Assembly (NCBI RefSeq): GCF_010634855.1
Contig: NZ_MWLQ01000003.1
Coordinates: forward strand, 1 to 64,000
Reading direction: 5' to 3'
DNA: 64,000 bases
DNA from: Microbacterium sp. B35-30
GTDB taxonomy: Bacteria > Actinomycetota > Actinomycetes > Actinomycetales > Microbacteriaceae
The position numbers and the translations under genes were made by a program. The number at the start of each line of letters is the position of its first letter. Within the stretch, counting starts at the first letter, position 1. The notes under the pieces were generated by a model. The model saw only the letters and a list, made by a program, of their open reading frames with translations. It made no database searches and was not told the DNA's origin. This document shows, in pieces, positions 26,167 to 35,188 of this stretch.

Positions 26167-26996
26167 GCCGGTCCCCCGTCCGGCGAGAGGTCCGGTGAGA
26201 GGAACTCCAGCGCCGCCTCGCGGAACGCGCGCGAGCCCGGTGTGTTGAAGTGGTGTCGTCCCGGGATCTCGAGGAACCTGCCGTCCGGCGCGGTGGCCGC
26301 GAGCGTGCGCGAGCGTTCGAGGATCGCGTCCTCCGATCCGGTGGCGAAGAGGACGGGCTGCGTGGGTGGATGCTCCGGGTCCGGGTCCGCGTCGCCGAAG
26401 CGCATGCCCTCGGCGAGCGCGATCAGCGCACGCAGGTCGTTGTCGGGCACCCGCTCGGCCAGCCGGACGTAGTTCTGGGTCACCGCGTCGGTGACCGGTA
26501 TGCCCTCTTCGGCATACGCGCGAGCCTGATCGATCCGCAGACGGCCGAGTGGACGGCCGTCAGGGATGCCGCCCAGCACGGCACGACTGATGTGCTCGGG
26601 CGCATCCACCGCGAGCTGCCAGCCCACACGCGCGCCGAGGGAGTATCCGACGTACCGCACGGCGTCGACCAGGTAGGTGTCGAGCACCACGATGAGGTCG
26701 GCGACGAAGGCGGCCATGGAGTACGCGAGGGCGTCGTACGGCTTGTCACTGGCGCCATGACCACGCTGATCGACGCCGATGACGCGGTATCCGGCCGCGG
26801 TCAGCATCCGCACCCAGCCGGTGTCGACCCAGTTGTCGCGGCAGCTCGAGGCGAATCCGTGCACGCACAGCACGGTCTCGGCGTCGGGCTCGCCCCACGC
26901 GTACGTCGCGAGCTGGTACCCCTCTGCCGACATCACATAGCTGGGCGGCGGCATCTCGGTGCGCACGAGGGGGGCGACGGCATCCATACCCGCCAT
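26163..26996 (-). CDS. Alpha/beta hydrolase
   Basis: A 277-residue hydrolase with the full triad context: oxyanion HGFASSCRDNW, nucleophile elbow GYSLGA, acid region ATGSEDAI and histidine in GRHHFNTPG. The substrate is unknown, and esterase or lactonase activity is possible. It is coupled by ATGA overlap to the SelW-like gene. A GGAAGAG site lies near the ATG at 26996. Confidence 0.88.
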   Translation of the reverse strand: MAGMDAVAPLVRTEMPPPSYVMSAEGYQLATYAWGEPDAETVLCVHGFASSCRDNWVDTGWVRMLTAAGYRVIGVDQRGHGASDKPYDALAYSMAAFVADLIVVLDTYLVDAVRYVGYSLGARVGWQLAVDAPEHISRAVLGGIPDGRPLGRLRIDQARAYAEEGIPVTDAVTQNYVRLAERVPDNDLRALIALAEGMRFGDADPDPEHPPTQPVLFATGSEDAILERSRTLAATAPDGRFLEIPGRHHFNTPGSRAFREAALEFLSPDLSPDGGPA

Positions 26997-27161
26997 TCTG
27001 CTCTTCCACCTACCCGCACGGCCTCACGGCCCCGGATGGTGTCCCATCCTTACAGCGTGGCGGAGCCGGTGACGCCCGGGCGCGAGCGGAGGAGATTACG
27101 CCCTTCGGCACGGATTCGCAACGGGCTGAGTCATCGGCGCTGTTCCGCCTAACGTCGCTGC

Positions 27162-27863
27162 ATGAGCACGGACGACACCCGAGGTGCACGCCCGACGGAG
27201 CCGCTGGCACCGCGGCGCACCGATACCGACCTCGATCACGATGGCGTGGCCGATCACCGCGAAGCCGTGGCCGATCGCAGCGACGCGTCTCTCCGCGAGA
27301 CCGTCGTGGCGCGTGAGCGCGAGCGTTTCGGCGGCATCAAGTTCGGCGCAGCCTTCTTCGGCTGGCTCACTGCCCTGGGCGCTCTGGTGGCCCTGACCGC
27401 TGTGGTGGCCGCGATCGGCGCGGCGACGGGTCTTGCGTCGCCGGAGACGGTCGAAGACGCCGTCGACGCCGCCGACCAGAACATGACGGCGGCGACCATC
27501 ATCGGCGCGATCGCCATCGCGGTCGTGCTGTTCGTCGCCTACTTCGCCGGCGGATATGTCGCGGGGCGCATGGCCCGGCTGAGCGGGGCGAAGCAGGGTC
27601 TGGCGGTCTGGCTCTGGGCCATCGCCATCGCCATCCTCGTCGCCGTCGTGACGGCGATCGCGGGTTCCCAGTGGGACATCCTGGCAAACGTCGATATCTT
27701 CCCGCGCATCCCGGTGACCGTCGAGACCGCCACCTGGACCGGCATCCTGACCGCGATCGGCGCTGCTGTGATCACGCTCATCGCGGCGATCCTCGGCGGC
27801 GCGGCCGGCATGCGCTACCACCGCCGCGTGGACCGGGCCGGCTTCGGCGACGACCGGGTCTGA
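27162..27863 (+). CDS. TM protein with acidic DHDGV motif, upstream of csbD
   Basis: A 233-residue membrane protein. A hydrophilic N-terminus (1-58) contains DTDLDHDGVADHREAVADR, which looks like a single calcium-loop-like acidic segment. Four membrane segments follow (about 63-88, 107-130, 143-163 and 186-212). A TAACGT box ends 6 nt before the ATG, suggesting a leaderless mRNA. It is followed 38 bp later by a CsbD gene, and such pairs are commonly stress-induced. No function is known. Confidence 0.82.
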   Translation: MSTDDTRGARPTEPLAPRRTDTDLDHDGVADHREAVADRSDASLRETVVARERERFGGIKFGAAFFGWLTALGALVALTAVVAAIGAATGLASPETVEDAVDAADQNMTAATIIGAIAIAVVLFVAYFAGGYVAGRMARLSGAKQGLAVWLWAIAIAILVAVVTAIAGSQWDILANVDIFPRIPVTVETATWTGILTAIGAAVITLIAAILGGAAGMRYHRRVDRAGFGDDRV

Positions 27864-27901
27864 ACCTCAACCTCTAACCACCACGAGAAAGGAGATCCAC
27901 C

Positions 27902-28081
27902 ATGGGTCTTGACGATGACATCAAGCACAACGCTGAAGACATCAAGGGCAAGGCGAAGGAGGCGGTCGGTGACGCGACCGACAACGAGCGCCTGCAGGCC
28001 GAGGGCGTGGGCGATCAGGCCAGCGCGAAGATGAAGAAGGCCGGCCAGGACGTGAAGGACGCGCTCACCGACGATCGGTGA
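27902..28081 (+). CDS. CsbD family stress protein
   Basis: A 59-residue hydrophilic protein, MGLDDDIKHNAEDIKGKAKE at the N-terminus, matching the CsbD-like family (general-stress proteins, sigma-B controlled in B. subtilis). It is rich in Lys, Asp and Ala and probably helical. The Shine-Dalgarno AAAGGAG (27888-27894) is strong and well spaced. A strong hairpin follows at 28092-28126. Confidence 0.92.
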   Translation: MGLDDDIKHNAEDIKGKAKEAVGDATDNERLQAEGVGDQASAKMKKAGQDVKDALTDDR

Positions 28082-28091
28082 TCTGCCGCGA

Positions 28092-28126
28092 CGGTGCCCC
28101 GGATCCCCGGCGGATCCGGGGCACCG
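28092..28126. terminator. Bidirectional terminator hairpin after csbD
   Basis: A perfect 15-bp stem, CGGTGCCCCGGATCC (28092-28106) against GGATCCGGGGCACCG (28112-28126), with a 5-nt loop, lies between convergent csbD and LysR stops. There is no T tract. Its stem uses GGATCC rather than the GGATGCC word. Confidence 0.75.
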
Positions 28127-28157
28127 CCGTGTCCGGCCGGCGGCGGCGCGGACGGAC

Positions 28158-29057
28158 TCAGAAGACGTCCCACTCCCGCGCGCGTTCCACGAGCACCTCG
28201 ATCACCCGCGTCGTCGCGGGCGTCGGGGGCTCGCCGGCGCGGATCGCCAGGTGCAGGGTGTTGATCGGCGCTTCGTCCGCGCGGTGCAGCACCTCCACGG
28301 TGCCCGCGCCGATCGCCGGTTCGGCGAGGTAGCGGGGCAGCGCCGAGATGCCGGCGGCGGCCACCACCGCCGCGAGTACGGTCCTCAGGTCGGGCACCGT
28401 GATCGCGACCGCGTTGGCCGGGCGGTGCCCGAACTGGCTGCGCCAGTAGCGCCGCACGATCGACAGGTCGGCGTCGTACGCGACGAGCGGCAGATGCTGC
28501 AGGGCGCCTGCGGGATCGGCGGCGAGGCGCCCACGGTCGATGGTCCGCGCGAGGGACGGCGCCCCGACGAGCACGAACTCCTCGTCGACGAGGCCGCGAT
28601 ACCGGATGCCGCGCAGCGGCGTCCGCACCGACGACACGACGACGTCGAGGTCGCCGTCCGCGAGCCGGGCGAGCAGGTCGTGCGCGAGACCGAGGCCGAA
28701 CTCGACGCGGACGCCGGCGCTGGCGAGCGGCGCCAGCGCGGGGACCACGCGGAGTGCGACGACGTCGCTCGCGCCGCCCACCCGCACCGTCTCGACCGGA
28801 CCCGGCGCCGGCGCCGTCCACACCTCGCGCAGCCGGTCGACCGGCGACGCCACGCGCACGGCGAGCGCGTCGCCGGCAGGGGTCGGCGTGACCCCGCGCA
28901 CCGATCTCGTGAAGAGCGGCATGCCGAGCTCGCTCTCGAGCCGGGCGATGCGCTCGCTCACCGACGGCTGACTCAGTCCCAGGCGTGCGGCGGCTGCCGT
29001 GATCGACCCGGCGCGGTGCACCTCGACGAACGTGTGCAGCAGATCGAGCTCTTGCAT
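28158..29057 (-). CDS. LysR-family transcriptional regulator
   Basis: A 299-residue LTTR. The N-terminal helix-turn-helix (residues 1-60) contains FVEVHRAGSITAAAARLGLSQPSVSERIARLE, and the effector domain spans about 90-290. It is divergent from the DJ-1/PfpI gene at 29175, with an imperfect palindrome at 29081-29102 between them, so that gene is the likely target. The start could also be the in-frame ATG at 29072. Confidence 0.88.
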   Translation of the reverse strand: MQELDLLHTFVEVHRAGSITAAAARLGLSQPSVSERIARLESELGMPLFTRSVRGVTPTPAGDALAVRVASPVDRLREVWTAPAPGPVETVRVGGASDVVALRVVPALAPLASAGVRVEFGLGLAHDLLARLADGDLDVVVSSVRTPLRGIRYRGLVDEEFVLVGAPSLARTIDRGRLAADPAGALQHLPLVAYDADLSIVRRYWRSQFGHRPANAVAITVPDLRTVLAAVVAAAGISALPRYLAEPAIGAGTVEVLHRADEAPINTLHLAIRAGEPPTPATTRVIEVLVERAREWDVF

Positions 29058-29080
29058 GCGGCATCCGTCCATCAGAACAT

Positions 29081-29102
29081 CTATGGCTGCTACCCAGCAT
29101 AG
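29081..29102. promoter_or_regulatory. Candidate LysR operator between LysR and DJ-1 genes
   Basis: CTATG (29081-29085) and CATAG (29098-29102) are inverted and the inner bases CTG and CAG extend the symmetry with one extra base. The site lies in the divergent intergenic region, as expected for an LTTR binding site. No footprint-type evidence is available from sequence alone. Confidence 0.4.
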
Positions 29103-29174
29103 GAAATGAGGGCGATGGATGCCTCGTTCCCTCCCACAGCGGCTCGCGCGAGTCGTCGAACAGGAGAGACAGAC

Positions 29175-29858
29175 ATGGCACACGTACTCATGGCGGTCAC
29201 CGGCGCGGACGCCATCGTCCTCACGGACGGCACGGCGCACCCCACCGGGTTCTGGGCGGAGGAGCTCGTCGAGCTGCACCGGGGACTGGTGGCGGCCGGA
29301 CACGACGTCGACATCGCGACTCCGGGTGGCGTGCGCCCGACCGTCGATCCCGGCAGCCTTTCCGGAGACACCGCAGCGCTGACCGACTACCTCGCCTCGA
29401 TCGAAGAACTCCTGGCGCATCCGCGGGCGCTCGCCGACGTGACAGACGGGGAGTACGACGCGATCGCGCTGCCCGGCGGCCACGGCCCGATGGTGGACCT
29501 CGCCGTCGACGCCGATCTGGGTCGGCTGCTCGTGGACGCGCTGGACCGGGACGCGGTCGTGGGCGTGCTGTGCCACGGGCCGGCCGGACTGCTCAGCGCC
29601 GTGCGGCCGGACGGGTCGTTCGCGTTCGCCGGGCGCCGGCTGGCCGTCTTCACCGACGAAGAGGAGCGTCAGGGCGGACTCGGCGACGGCTCGCCCTACC
29701 TGGTGGAGGCGCGCCTGCGCGAGCTCGGCGCGGTCGTCGAGCCGGGCGAGCCGTGGTCGGTCACGGTCGTGAGCGACGGCTCGTTCGTGAGCGGTCAGAA
29801 CCCGCAGTCGAGCGTCGCGACCGCAGAACGCCTCGTCGAGGTGCTCGCCGGGCGCTGA
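29175..29858 (+). CDS. DJ-1/PfpI (Hsp31-like) family protein
   Basis: A 227-residue class I amidotransferase-like protein. It has the TGFWAEELVELHRGL N-terminus, ALPGGHGPMVDLA and the nucleophile cysteine in GVLCHGPAGLL of the Hsp31/glyoxalase III-like branch. It may act on methylglyoxal or as a holdase. The ATG at 29175 follows CAGGAGAG. A GGATGCCG hairpin (29879-29919) lies 20 bp after the stop. It is probably controlled by the divergent LysR protein. Confidence 0.88.
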   Translation: MAHVLMAVTGADAIVLTDGTAHPTGFWAEELVELHRGLVAAGHDVDIATPGGVRPTVDPGSLSGDTAALTDYLASIEELLAHPRALADVTDGEYDAIALPGGHGPMVDLAVDADLGRLLVDALDRDAVVGVLCHGPAGLLSAVRPDGSFAFAGRRLAVFTDEEERQGGLGDGSPYLVEARLRELGAVVEPGEPWSVTVVSDGSFVSGQNPQSSVATAERLVEVLAGR

Positions 29859-29878
29859 CGGGCGTCGGAAGAACGGAC

Positions 29879-29919
29879 GACGGATGCCGCGGAGCGTGGC
29901 CGGGCGACCGGCATCCGTC
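29879..29919 (+). terminator. GGATGCCG inverted-pair hairpin
   Basis: GACGGATGCCG (29879-29889) and CGGCATCCGTC (29909-29919) form a perfect 11-bp stem with a 19-nt loop just after the DJ-1 gene. Confidence 0.65.
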
Positions 29920-30037
29920 ACCGGTCACGAGGATGAGGGCGCTCTCACGCGCCGCTCGCCGCCCGTTCACCGAGTCGTCGCACGCTCGTCGCCGGCCGGT
30001 CAGCGCGCGGTGCGGCGTCCGCGATTGCGTCGGAGGC

Positions 30038-32323
30038 ATGAGTCGAATCCCCACACGACGCGTCCTGCCGCGCCTTCTCGCCGCGGCAGCAGCGACGGTC
30101 ACCGCCGTCGCGCTCCTTCCCGCCACCGCCGCCTCCGCCCAGCCGGCCGCGGCCGCCGCTCCCGCGGCGTCGCAGTCGCCGTACGTGCAGACGCACGTGC
30201 CGACGCTCGTCGCCCGCGCGACGCTGTCGGCCGATCACCTCGAGCCCGGCCCGGCCTCGGGCGCGCTCGCGAGCCCGGCCAACGGCCGCACCGGACCCTG
30301 GGACGGCCAGGTGATCCCCGGATTCTCGGCCGCGATCGACAACGGCGACGGCACGTTCTGGGCGCAGCCCGACAACGGCTTCGGCGCCAAGGGCAACTCC
30401 GCCGACTTCCTGCTGCGCAACTATCTCGTTCGTCCGGCCTGGCAGGCCGCCGAAGGCGGCGCAGGCGAGATCCAGATCGAGCGGTTCATCTCGTACAACG
30501 ACCGCAACGGCGTCCTCGACTTCCCGATCGTGAACGAGGGCACCGCGGAGCGCCTCCTCACCGGCGGCGACTTCGACATCGAGTCGGTCGTGAGGGCCAA
30601 GGACGGCACCTTCTGGGTCGGCGAGGAGTTCGGGCCGTTCCTGCTGCACTTCGACACCGACGGCACCCTGCTCGAGAAGCCGTACGCGCTGGAGGGCGCC
30701 AAGTCGCCGGCGAACCCCTACCTGCAGCCGGGCGAGACCCCGCGGGTGCGCTCGAGCCGCGGGTTCGAGGCGATGGCCGCCTCTGCCAACGGACGCTACC
30801 TCTACCCCGTCGTCGAGGGCTCGTACGCCGACGACCCCGACCTGCGCCGCCGCGAGATCCTCGAGTTCGACACGCGCGCCGGGCAGTACACCGGTCGCAC
30901 CTGGAGCTACCAGACCGACCAGGAGCCGAACGTCATCGGCGACGCGTTCACCGTGCGGGGCGACGTGCTCATCCTCATCGAGCGCGACGACTTCGAGGGT
31001 GAGCAGTCCGTCACCAAGCGCGTCTACGAGGTGGACCTCCGCCGCACCGACGCCGAGGGCTACCTCGAGAAGACGCTCGTGCTCGACGCACTTCGCATCG
31101 CCAACCCCCACGGCATCGGCGCCGGCGACGGCTACGGCACGGGCGAGATCTACTCGCTCCCGGTGCAGTCGTTCGAGACCGTCGTGCAGCTGAAGGACGG
31201 CAGCCTCCTCATCGGCAACGACAACAACTACCCGGGCAACGACGCGCGCATCCCGGGCACGCCCGACGACACCGAGTTCGCGATCATCGATCTCGACAAG
31301 ACCAAGCTCGAGCCGTCGACGGTCAGCCTCATCGGCCACCGCGGCGCGAGCGGGTCGCGCCCCGAGCACACGCTCGCGGCGTACGAGACGGCGATCGTGC
31401 AGTGCGCCGACTACATCGAGCCCGACGTCGTGTCGACCAAGGACGGCGTGCTCGTCGCGCGACACGAGAACGAGATCAGCGGAACGACGGATGTCGCGAC
31501 CCGGCCCGAGTTCGCCGCGCGCAAGGCGACGAAGGTCATCGACGGAGCGTCGATCACCGGCTGGTTCACCGAGGACTTCACGTTCGCCGAGCTGCGCACG
31601 CTCCGCGCCAAGGAGCGCCTGCCGCAGACGCGTCCGGCCAACACTGCGTTCGACGGGCTGTACGTCATCCCGACGCTCGACGAGGTCATCGACCTCGCCC
31701 GCCACTCGGTCAGCTGCGACGGCCGCACGGTCGGCGTGTACCCCGAGACGAAGCATCCGTCGTACTTCGACTCGATCGGGCTCTCGCTCGAGGAGCCGCT
31801 GGTCGCGGCGCTGCAGGCGAACGGCGTCGACCGCGCGGACGCGCCCGTCATCGTGCAGAGCTTCGAGACGGCGAACCTGCGCGACCTCGCCGGCCTGACC
31901 GACGTCACCCTGGCGCAGCTCGTGAGCAACTCCGGTCGTCCGTACGACTTCACCCTCGCCGGCGACACCCGCACCTACAAGGATCTGGTGACGCCGGCCG
32001 GGCTCGCAGAGATCGCGTCCTACGCCGACGGCGTGGGCCTCGAGAAGTCCGTGATGATCCCACGCACCGCCGACGGCCGCCTGGGCACGCCCACCCCGGT
32101 CATCGCCGACGCGCACGCGGCGGGACTCTCGGTGCATGGCTGGACGTTCCGCGCCGAGAACCAGTTCCTGCCCGCCGACTTCCGCTCGAGCGCCGACCCG
32201 AATGCCTACGGTGACCTCGCCGGCGAGCTCCAGGCCTTCATCGGCGCCGGCATGGACGGGGTCTTCAGTGACCACCCGGGCATCGCCGCGGTGACCATCG
32301 ACACGGTCACGCTCGCGGGCTGA
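30038..32323 (+). CDS. Secreted phytase-like esterase fused to glycerophosphodiester phosphodiesterase
   Basis: A 761-residue secreted bifunctional protein. A Sec signal ends around ASA-QPA (about residue 36). Residues about 55-425 are the esterase-like-of-phytase beta-propeller (PF13449 type) with PDNGFGAKGNSADFLLRNY and VGEEFGPFLLHFD. From about 430, LIGHRGASGSRPEHTLAAYE starts a GDPD domain with DYIEPDVVSTKDGVLVARHE and YPETKHPSYF, carrying the catalytic histidines and metal ligands. It probably releases phosphate or glycerol phosphate from phosphodiesters outside the cell. GGAGG precedes the ATG at 30038. Confidence 0.9.
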   Translation: MSRIPTRRVLPRLLAAAAATVTAVALLPATAASAQPAAAAAPAASQSPYVQTHVPTLVARATLSADHLEPGPASGALASPANGRTGPWDGQVIPGFSAAIDNGDGTFWAQPDNGFGAKGNSADFLLRNYLVRPAWQAAEGGAGEIQIERFISYNDRNGVLDFPIVNEGTAERLLTGGDFDIESVVRAKDGTFWVGEEFGPFLLHFDTDGTLLEKPYALEGAKSPANPYLQPGETPRVRSSRGFEAMAASANGRYLYPVVEGSYADDPDLRRREILEFDTRAGQYTGRTWSYQTDQEPNVIGDAFTVRGDVLILIERDDFEGEQSVTKRVYEVDLRRTDAEGYLEKTLVLDALRIANPHGIGAGDGYGTGEIYSLPVQSFETVVQLKDGSLLIGNDNNYPGNDARIPGTPDDTEFAIIDLDKTKLEPSTVSLIGHRGASGSRPEHTLAAYETAIVQCADYIEPDVVSTKDGVLVARHENEISGTTDVATRPEFAARKATKVIDGASITGWFTEDFTFAELRTLRAKERLPQTRPANTAFDGLYVIPTLDEVIDLARHSVSCDGRTVGVYPETKHPSYFDSIGLSLEEPLVAALQANGVDRADAPVIVQSFETANLRDLAGLTDVTLAQLVSNSGRPYDFTLAGDTRTYKDLVTPAGLAEIASYADGVGLEKSVMIPRTADGRLGTPTPVIADAHAAGLSVHGWTFRAENQFLPADFRSSADPNAYGDLAGELQAFIGAGMDGVFSDHPGIAAVTIDTVTLAG

Positions 32324-32335
32324 GCCCTCGGGGCG

Positions 32336-32379
32336 CCGGACCGGGCGGGGGATGCTGCGGCATCCTCCGCCCGGTCCGG
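32336..32379 (+). terminator. Long GGATGC-loop terminator after GDPD gene
   Basis: CCGGACCGGGCGG-G-GGATGC pairs with GCATCC-T-CCGCCCGGTCCGG around a TGCG loop, giving a stem of about 20 bp. The GGTCGTTGAGCGAG repeat begins directly within its 3' edge. Confidence 0.8.
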
Positions 32380-32520
32380 TCGTTGAGCGAGCGAGGAACG
32401 TGGTCGTTGAGCGAGCTTGCGAGTCGAGATGCCGAGACGAAACGCCCCCGACACGACGCACACGAGCGGCTCGGCGCGTCTCGTCTCGTTCGCTGGCGGT
32501 CCCTCGCTCAACGACCGCGC
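32377..32520. repeat. Repeat family 1 cluster between convergent genes
   Basis: Two plus-oriented copies start at about 32377 and 32401 (24-bp spacing), the second continuing through GCTTGCGAG to GAGACGAAACG near 32445. A minus-oriented copy runs about 32478-32516. The rest of the 32324-32589 gap is the terminator and short spacer sequence, with no gene. Confidence 0.85.
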
Positions 32521-32589
32521 ATCCGGCGCGGGGTGACGAGGAACGAACCCGCGGCCGCACTGGCCCGCGGCATCCGTTCCCGTCCGGTG

Positions 32590-33840
32590 TCAGCGCACGC
32601 GACGCCCGTGCGCGATGTCGATGAGGCGCGAGAGCACCTCGCCGCCCGACCGCAGCCCGTTGTGCTCGTGCTCGCTCGTGATCCAGGGTGTGACGCCCGG
32701 GAGGAGACGGGCCGTCTCCATCGAGAACTCGAACGGCACGTACAGGTCGTTGGCGTAGACGGCGGCGGCTCCGCGGGCGCCGCATGCCTCGATCGCGGCC
32801 GCGTCGTACAGTCGCGGCCACGCGAACCCGGCGAGCTCGAGCGTCACGTCGCGCCAGGGCTGGAGCCCGGGAACGGTGTCGGCCCACTCGCGGCGCACGT
32901 GCTCACCGGTGAAGAGCGTCGGGTCGTCGCGGAAGTCGTCGGGCTCGGTGCGCTCGGCAGACCACTCGGTGGCGTAGCCGTCGGCATAGCTGGACTCGTG
33001 GAAGACGTAGTACAGCGGGTTTCGCGCATCGAACGGCATCGCCGAGGCGAGGTCGTGGCGGAAGGCGTTGGTGTGCGGCTCGAGCTCGAGCAGGCTCCAG
33101 AGCTTCTGCCACCCCTCGTTGGTGCCGAGCGCGGAGCCCGCCGAGCGCACGCGGGAGACCGAGGCAACCTCGCCGTCGGGCAGCACCAGGGCGCCCGCAT
33201 CGGCGAGGTCGACGATCCGGCGCATCGCGTCGCGGTGCGCGGGGAAGCGCCGGTAGTAGCGCTCGGACGCCTCGCGCATCTTGTCGTACGTGAGGGAGTA
33301 GACATCGTCGGGATGCCGCCCCACGGCGCTCAGGCCGCCGGTGATGTAGACGTGCTCGAGGGAGTCGGCATCCGTCGACAGATAGGCCAGGGTCGTGAAC
33401 CCGCCGAACGACTGCCCCAGCACGCTCCACCGCTCGGCGCCGAGTTCGGCGCGCACGGCCTCGCAGTCGCGCACGATCGCATCGGCGCGCAGGTGCGTGA
33501 TGTACTCGGCGAGCTCAGCCGTGCCGCGCTCGAGGTCGCGGTCGCTGACCGGGGTCGAGCGTCCGGTGCCCCGCTGGTCGAGCAGCACGACCCGGTAGTG
33601 CTCGAGCGCCTCGTCCAGCCACGACGGCGCTTCCGGTGCGTGGAACGCGCGCGGCGCCTCGTGCCCCGGCCCACCCTGCAGGAACACCAGGTAGGGGAGG
33701 CCGCCGCCGCCCTCGCGCGTGACCACGGCGGCGTGGATGTCGATCGTGCGGCCGTCCGCCGGATCGCCCCACACCAGCGGCACGGTGACGGTGTGGTCGT
33801 CGATGGTCAGGTCCTGCATCCGGCGCGTCGTCACGGGCAT
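32590..33840 (-). CDS. Proline iminopeptidase-like alpha/beta hydrolase (peptidase S33)
   Basis: A 416-residue cytoplasmic peptidase-like enzyme. The oxyanion region LQGGPGHEAPR, the LLDQRGTGRSTP strand, the nucleophile elbow GQSFGGFTTL and the C-terminal histidine in SEHEHNGLR match proline iminopeptidases of the longer actinobacterial type. It would remove N-terminal proline from peptides. The ATG at 33840 lies 7 nt after a TAGGCT box on the minus strand, which suggests a leaderless mRNA. Confidence 0.9.
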   Translation of the reverse strand: MPVTTRRMQDLTIDDHTVTVPLVWGDPADGRTIDIHAAVVTREGGGGLPYLVFLQGGPGHEAPRAFHAPEAPSWLDEALEHYRVVLLDQRGTGRSTPVSDRDLERGTAELAEYITHLRADAIVRDCEAVRAELGAERWSVLGQSFGGFTTLAYLSTDADSLEHVYITGGLSAVGRHPDDVYSLTYDKMREASERYYRRFPAHRDAMRRIVDLADAGALVLPDGEVASVSRVRSAGSALGTNEGWQKLWSLLELEPHTNAFRHDLASAMPFDARNPLYYVFHESSYADGYATEWSAERTEPDDFRDDPTLFTGEHVRREWADTVPGLQPWRDVTLELAGFAWPRLYDAAAIEACGARGAAAVYANDLYVPFEFSMETARLLPGVTPWITSEHEHNGLRSGGEVLSRLIDIAHGRRVR

Positions 33841-33914
33841 GCGTCCGAGCCTAGGCGCTGCCGCCGACGCGGCGTCGGGCCGCCCTGGGGTCCCCACACG
33901 CGGCAAGGTCATGC

Positions 33915-34008
33915 CCGGTCGTTGAGCGAGCGAGGAACGCGGTCGTTGAGCGAGCGAGGAACGCGGTCGTTGAGCGAGCCTGCGAGTCGAAACGCAGAGA
34001 CGAAACGC
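33915..34008. repeat. Repeat family 1, three tandem 24-bp units plus tail
   Basis: The unit GGTCGTTGAGCGAGC... starts at 33917, 33941 and 33965, an exact 24-bp period, and the array ends with GAGTCGAAACG and GAGACGAAACG at about 33986-34008. It lies between the peptidase start and the CDF transporter stop. It is too short and contiguous, with no spacers, to be CRISPR. Confidence 0.88.
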
Positions 34009-34030
34009 CCCGAGCCGCCGAGCGGACGTC

Positions 34031-35188
34031 TTACGGCGTGTGCGTTTCGCCCCGGTCGTCGAGCATCCTGAGACCACGTGCAGTGACGACGAAGTCGTCG
34101 ACGTTGCGGAGGTGCGCGCGCACGCTGCGCTCGGCGTCGAGGGCGCTCGCCTCGGCGTCGGCGTCCGCCTTGACGGCGACGAGAGCGTCGCCCTGGAGGC
34201 GGTGCCCGACCCAGCGGAGGCGGACGCGGTCGATCCGCGCGATGCCCTCGACATGTTCGAGGGCGTGCTCGGCGCGGTCGACGAGCTCGGGCTCGACGCC
34301 GTCGAGGAGGCGGCGGCCGACGCTGCGCACCGTGCCGATGAGCAGCACGAAGATCGCCGCCGCGATGACCAGGCCCACGATCGGGTCCGCGAGCGGGAAG
34401 CCGAGCAGCACGCCGATGCCGCCCAGCACCACCGCGAGCGACGTGAAGCCGTCGGTGCGGGCATGCACGCCGTCCGCCACGAGCGCGGCAGACCCGATGC
34501 GCTTGCCCACGCGGATGCGGTACACGGCGACGATCTCGTTGCCGGCGAACCCGATGACGCCCGCGGCGATCACCCACCCGAGGTTGTGGAGCGGCTGCGG
34601 GTGCAGCATCCGATCGATCGCCTGCCAGGCCGCCACGATCGCCGAGAGCGCGACGACGAACACGATGAAGAGGCCCGCCAGGTCTTCGGCGCGGCCGAGC
34701 CCGTAGGTGTATCGACGGGATGCCGCACGCCGGCCGAGCACGAACGCGATCCACAGTGGCACGGCCGTGAGGGCGTCGGAGAGGTTGTGGACGGTGTCGG
34801 CGAGGAGCGCGACCGACCCGCTGAACGCGACGACGATCGCCTGGAGTGCCGTGGTGGCGAGCAGGATCACGAGGCTGATCTTCAGCGCGCGGACGCCGGC
34901 TGAGCTGGCCTCCATCGCGTCGTCGATCGCGTCTGCCGCGTCGTGCGAATGCGGCACGAACAGCTCATGAAGGATGCCGCGCAGTCCTGTGGGATGGGAG
35001 TGACCGTGGTCGCCGTGGTCGCCGTGGCGGTGGTCACCGTGGTCGTGGTTGGCGTCGTCGGGCGCGTGGTGGTGAGGGTGACCGGCGTCGTCATGCGCAT
35101 GGTCATGGTCGTGCGGCGCGGCAGGCTCAGGATCGTGCGGATGCGGGTGCTCGTCATGGTCAGGATGCCCCGCGGCCTGCGCGCTCAT
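34031..35188 (-). CDS. Cation diffusion facilitator (zinc/cadmium efflux), His-rich
   Basis: A 385-residue CDF transporter. The first 65 residues hold about 21 histidines (for example HPHDPEPAAPHDHDHAH), a cytosolic metal-gathering tail. Six membrane segments (about 100-290) carry the metal sites DTVHNLSD and DGVHARTD (HxxxD pairs), and a cytosolic C-terminal ferredoxin-like domain follows. The ATG at 35188 overlaps the ArsR stop as ATGA. It probably exports zinc, with expression released by the metal-sensing ArsR partner. This complements the zinc uptake operon at the window start. Confidence 0.92.
   Translation of the reverse strand: MSAQAAGHPDHDEHPHPHDPEPAAPHDHDHAHDDAGHPHHHAPDDANHDHGDHRHGDHGDHGHSHPTGLRGILHELFVPHSHDAADAIDDAMEASSAGVRALKISLVILLATTALQAIVVAFSGSVALLADTVHNLSDALTAVPLWIAFVLGRRAASRRYTYGLGRAEDLAGLFIVFVVALSAIVAAWQAIDRMLHPQPLHNLGWVIAAGVIGFAGNEIVAVYRIRVGKRIGSAALVADGVHARTDGFTSLAVVLGGIGVLLGFPLADPIVGLVIAAAIFVLLIGTVRSVGRRLLDGVEPELVDRAEHALEHVEGIARIDRVRLRWVGHRLQGDALVAVKADADAEASALDAERSVRAHLRNVDDFVVTARGLRMLDDRGETHTP

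Noticed and set aside
29945..32887. 980-codon minus-strand frame opposite the phytase-like/GDPD gene
   Set aside because: Shadow with Arg/Val bias. It crosses a terminator and repeat cluster, unlike a real gene.
33915..34008. CRISPR array
   Set aside because: The 24-bp units are contiguous with no spacers and belong to a dispersed family found at several other sites.
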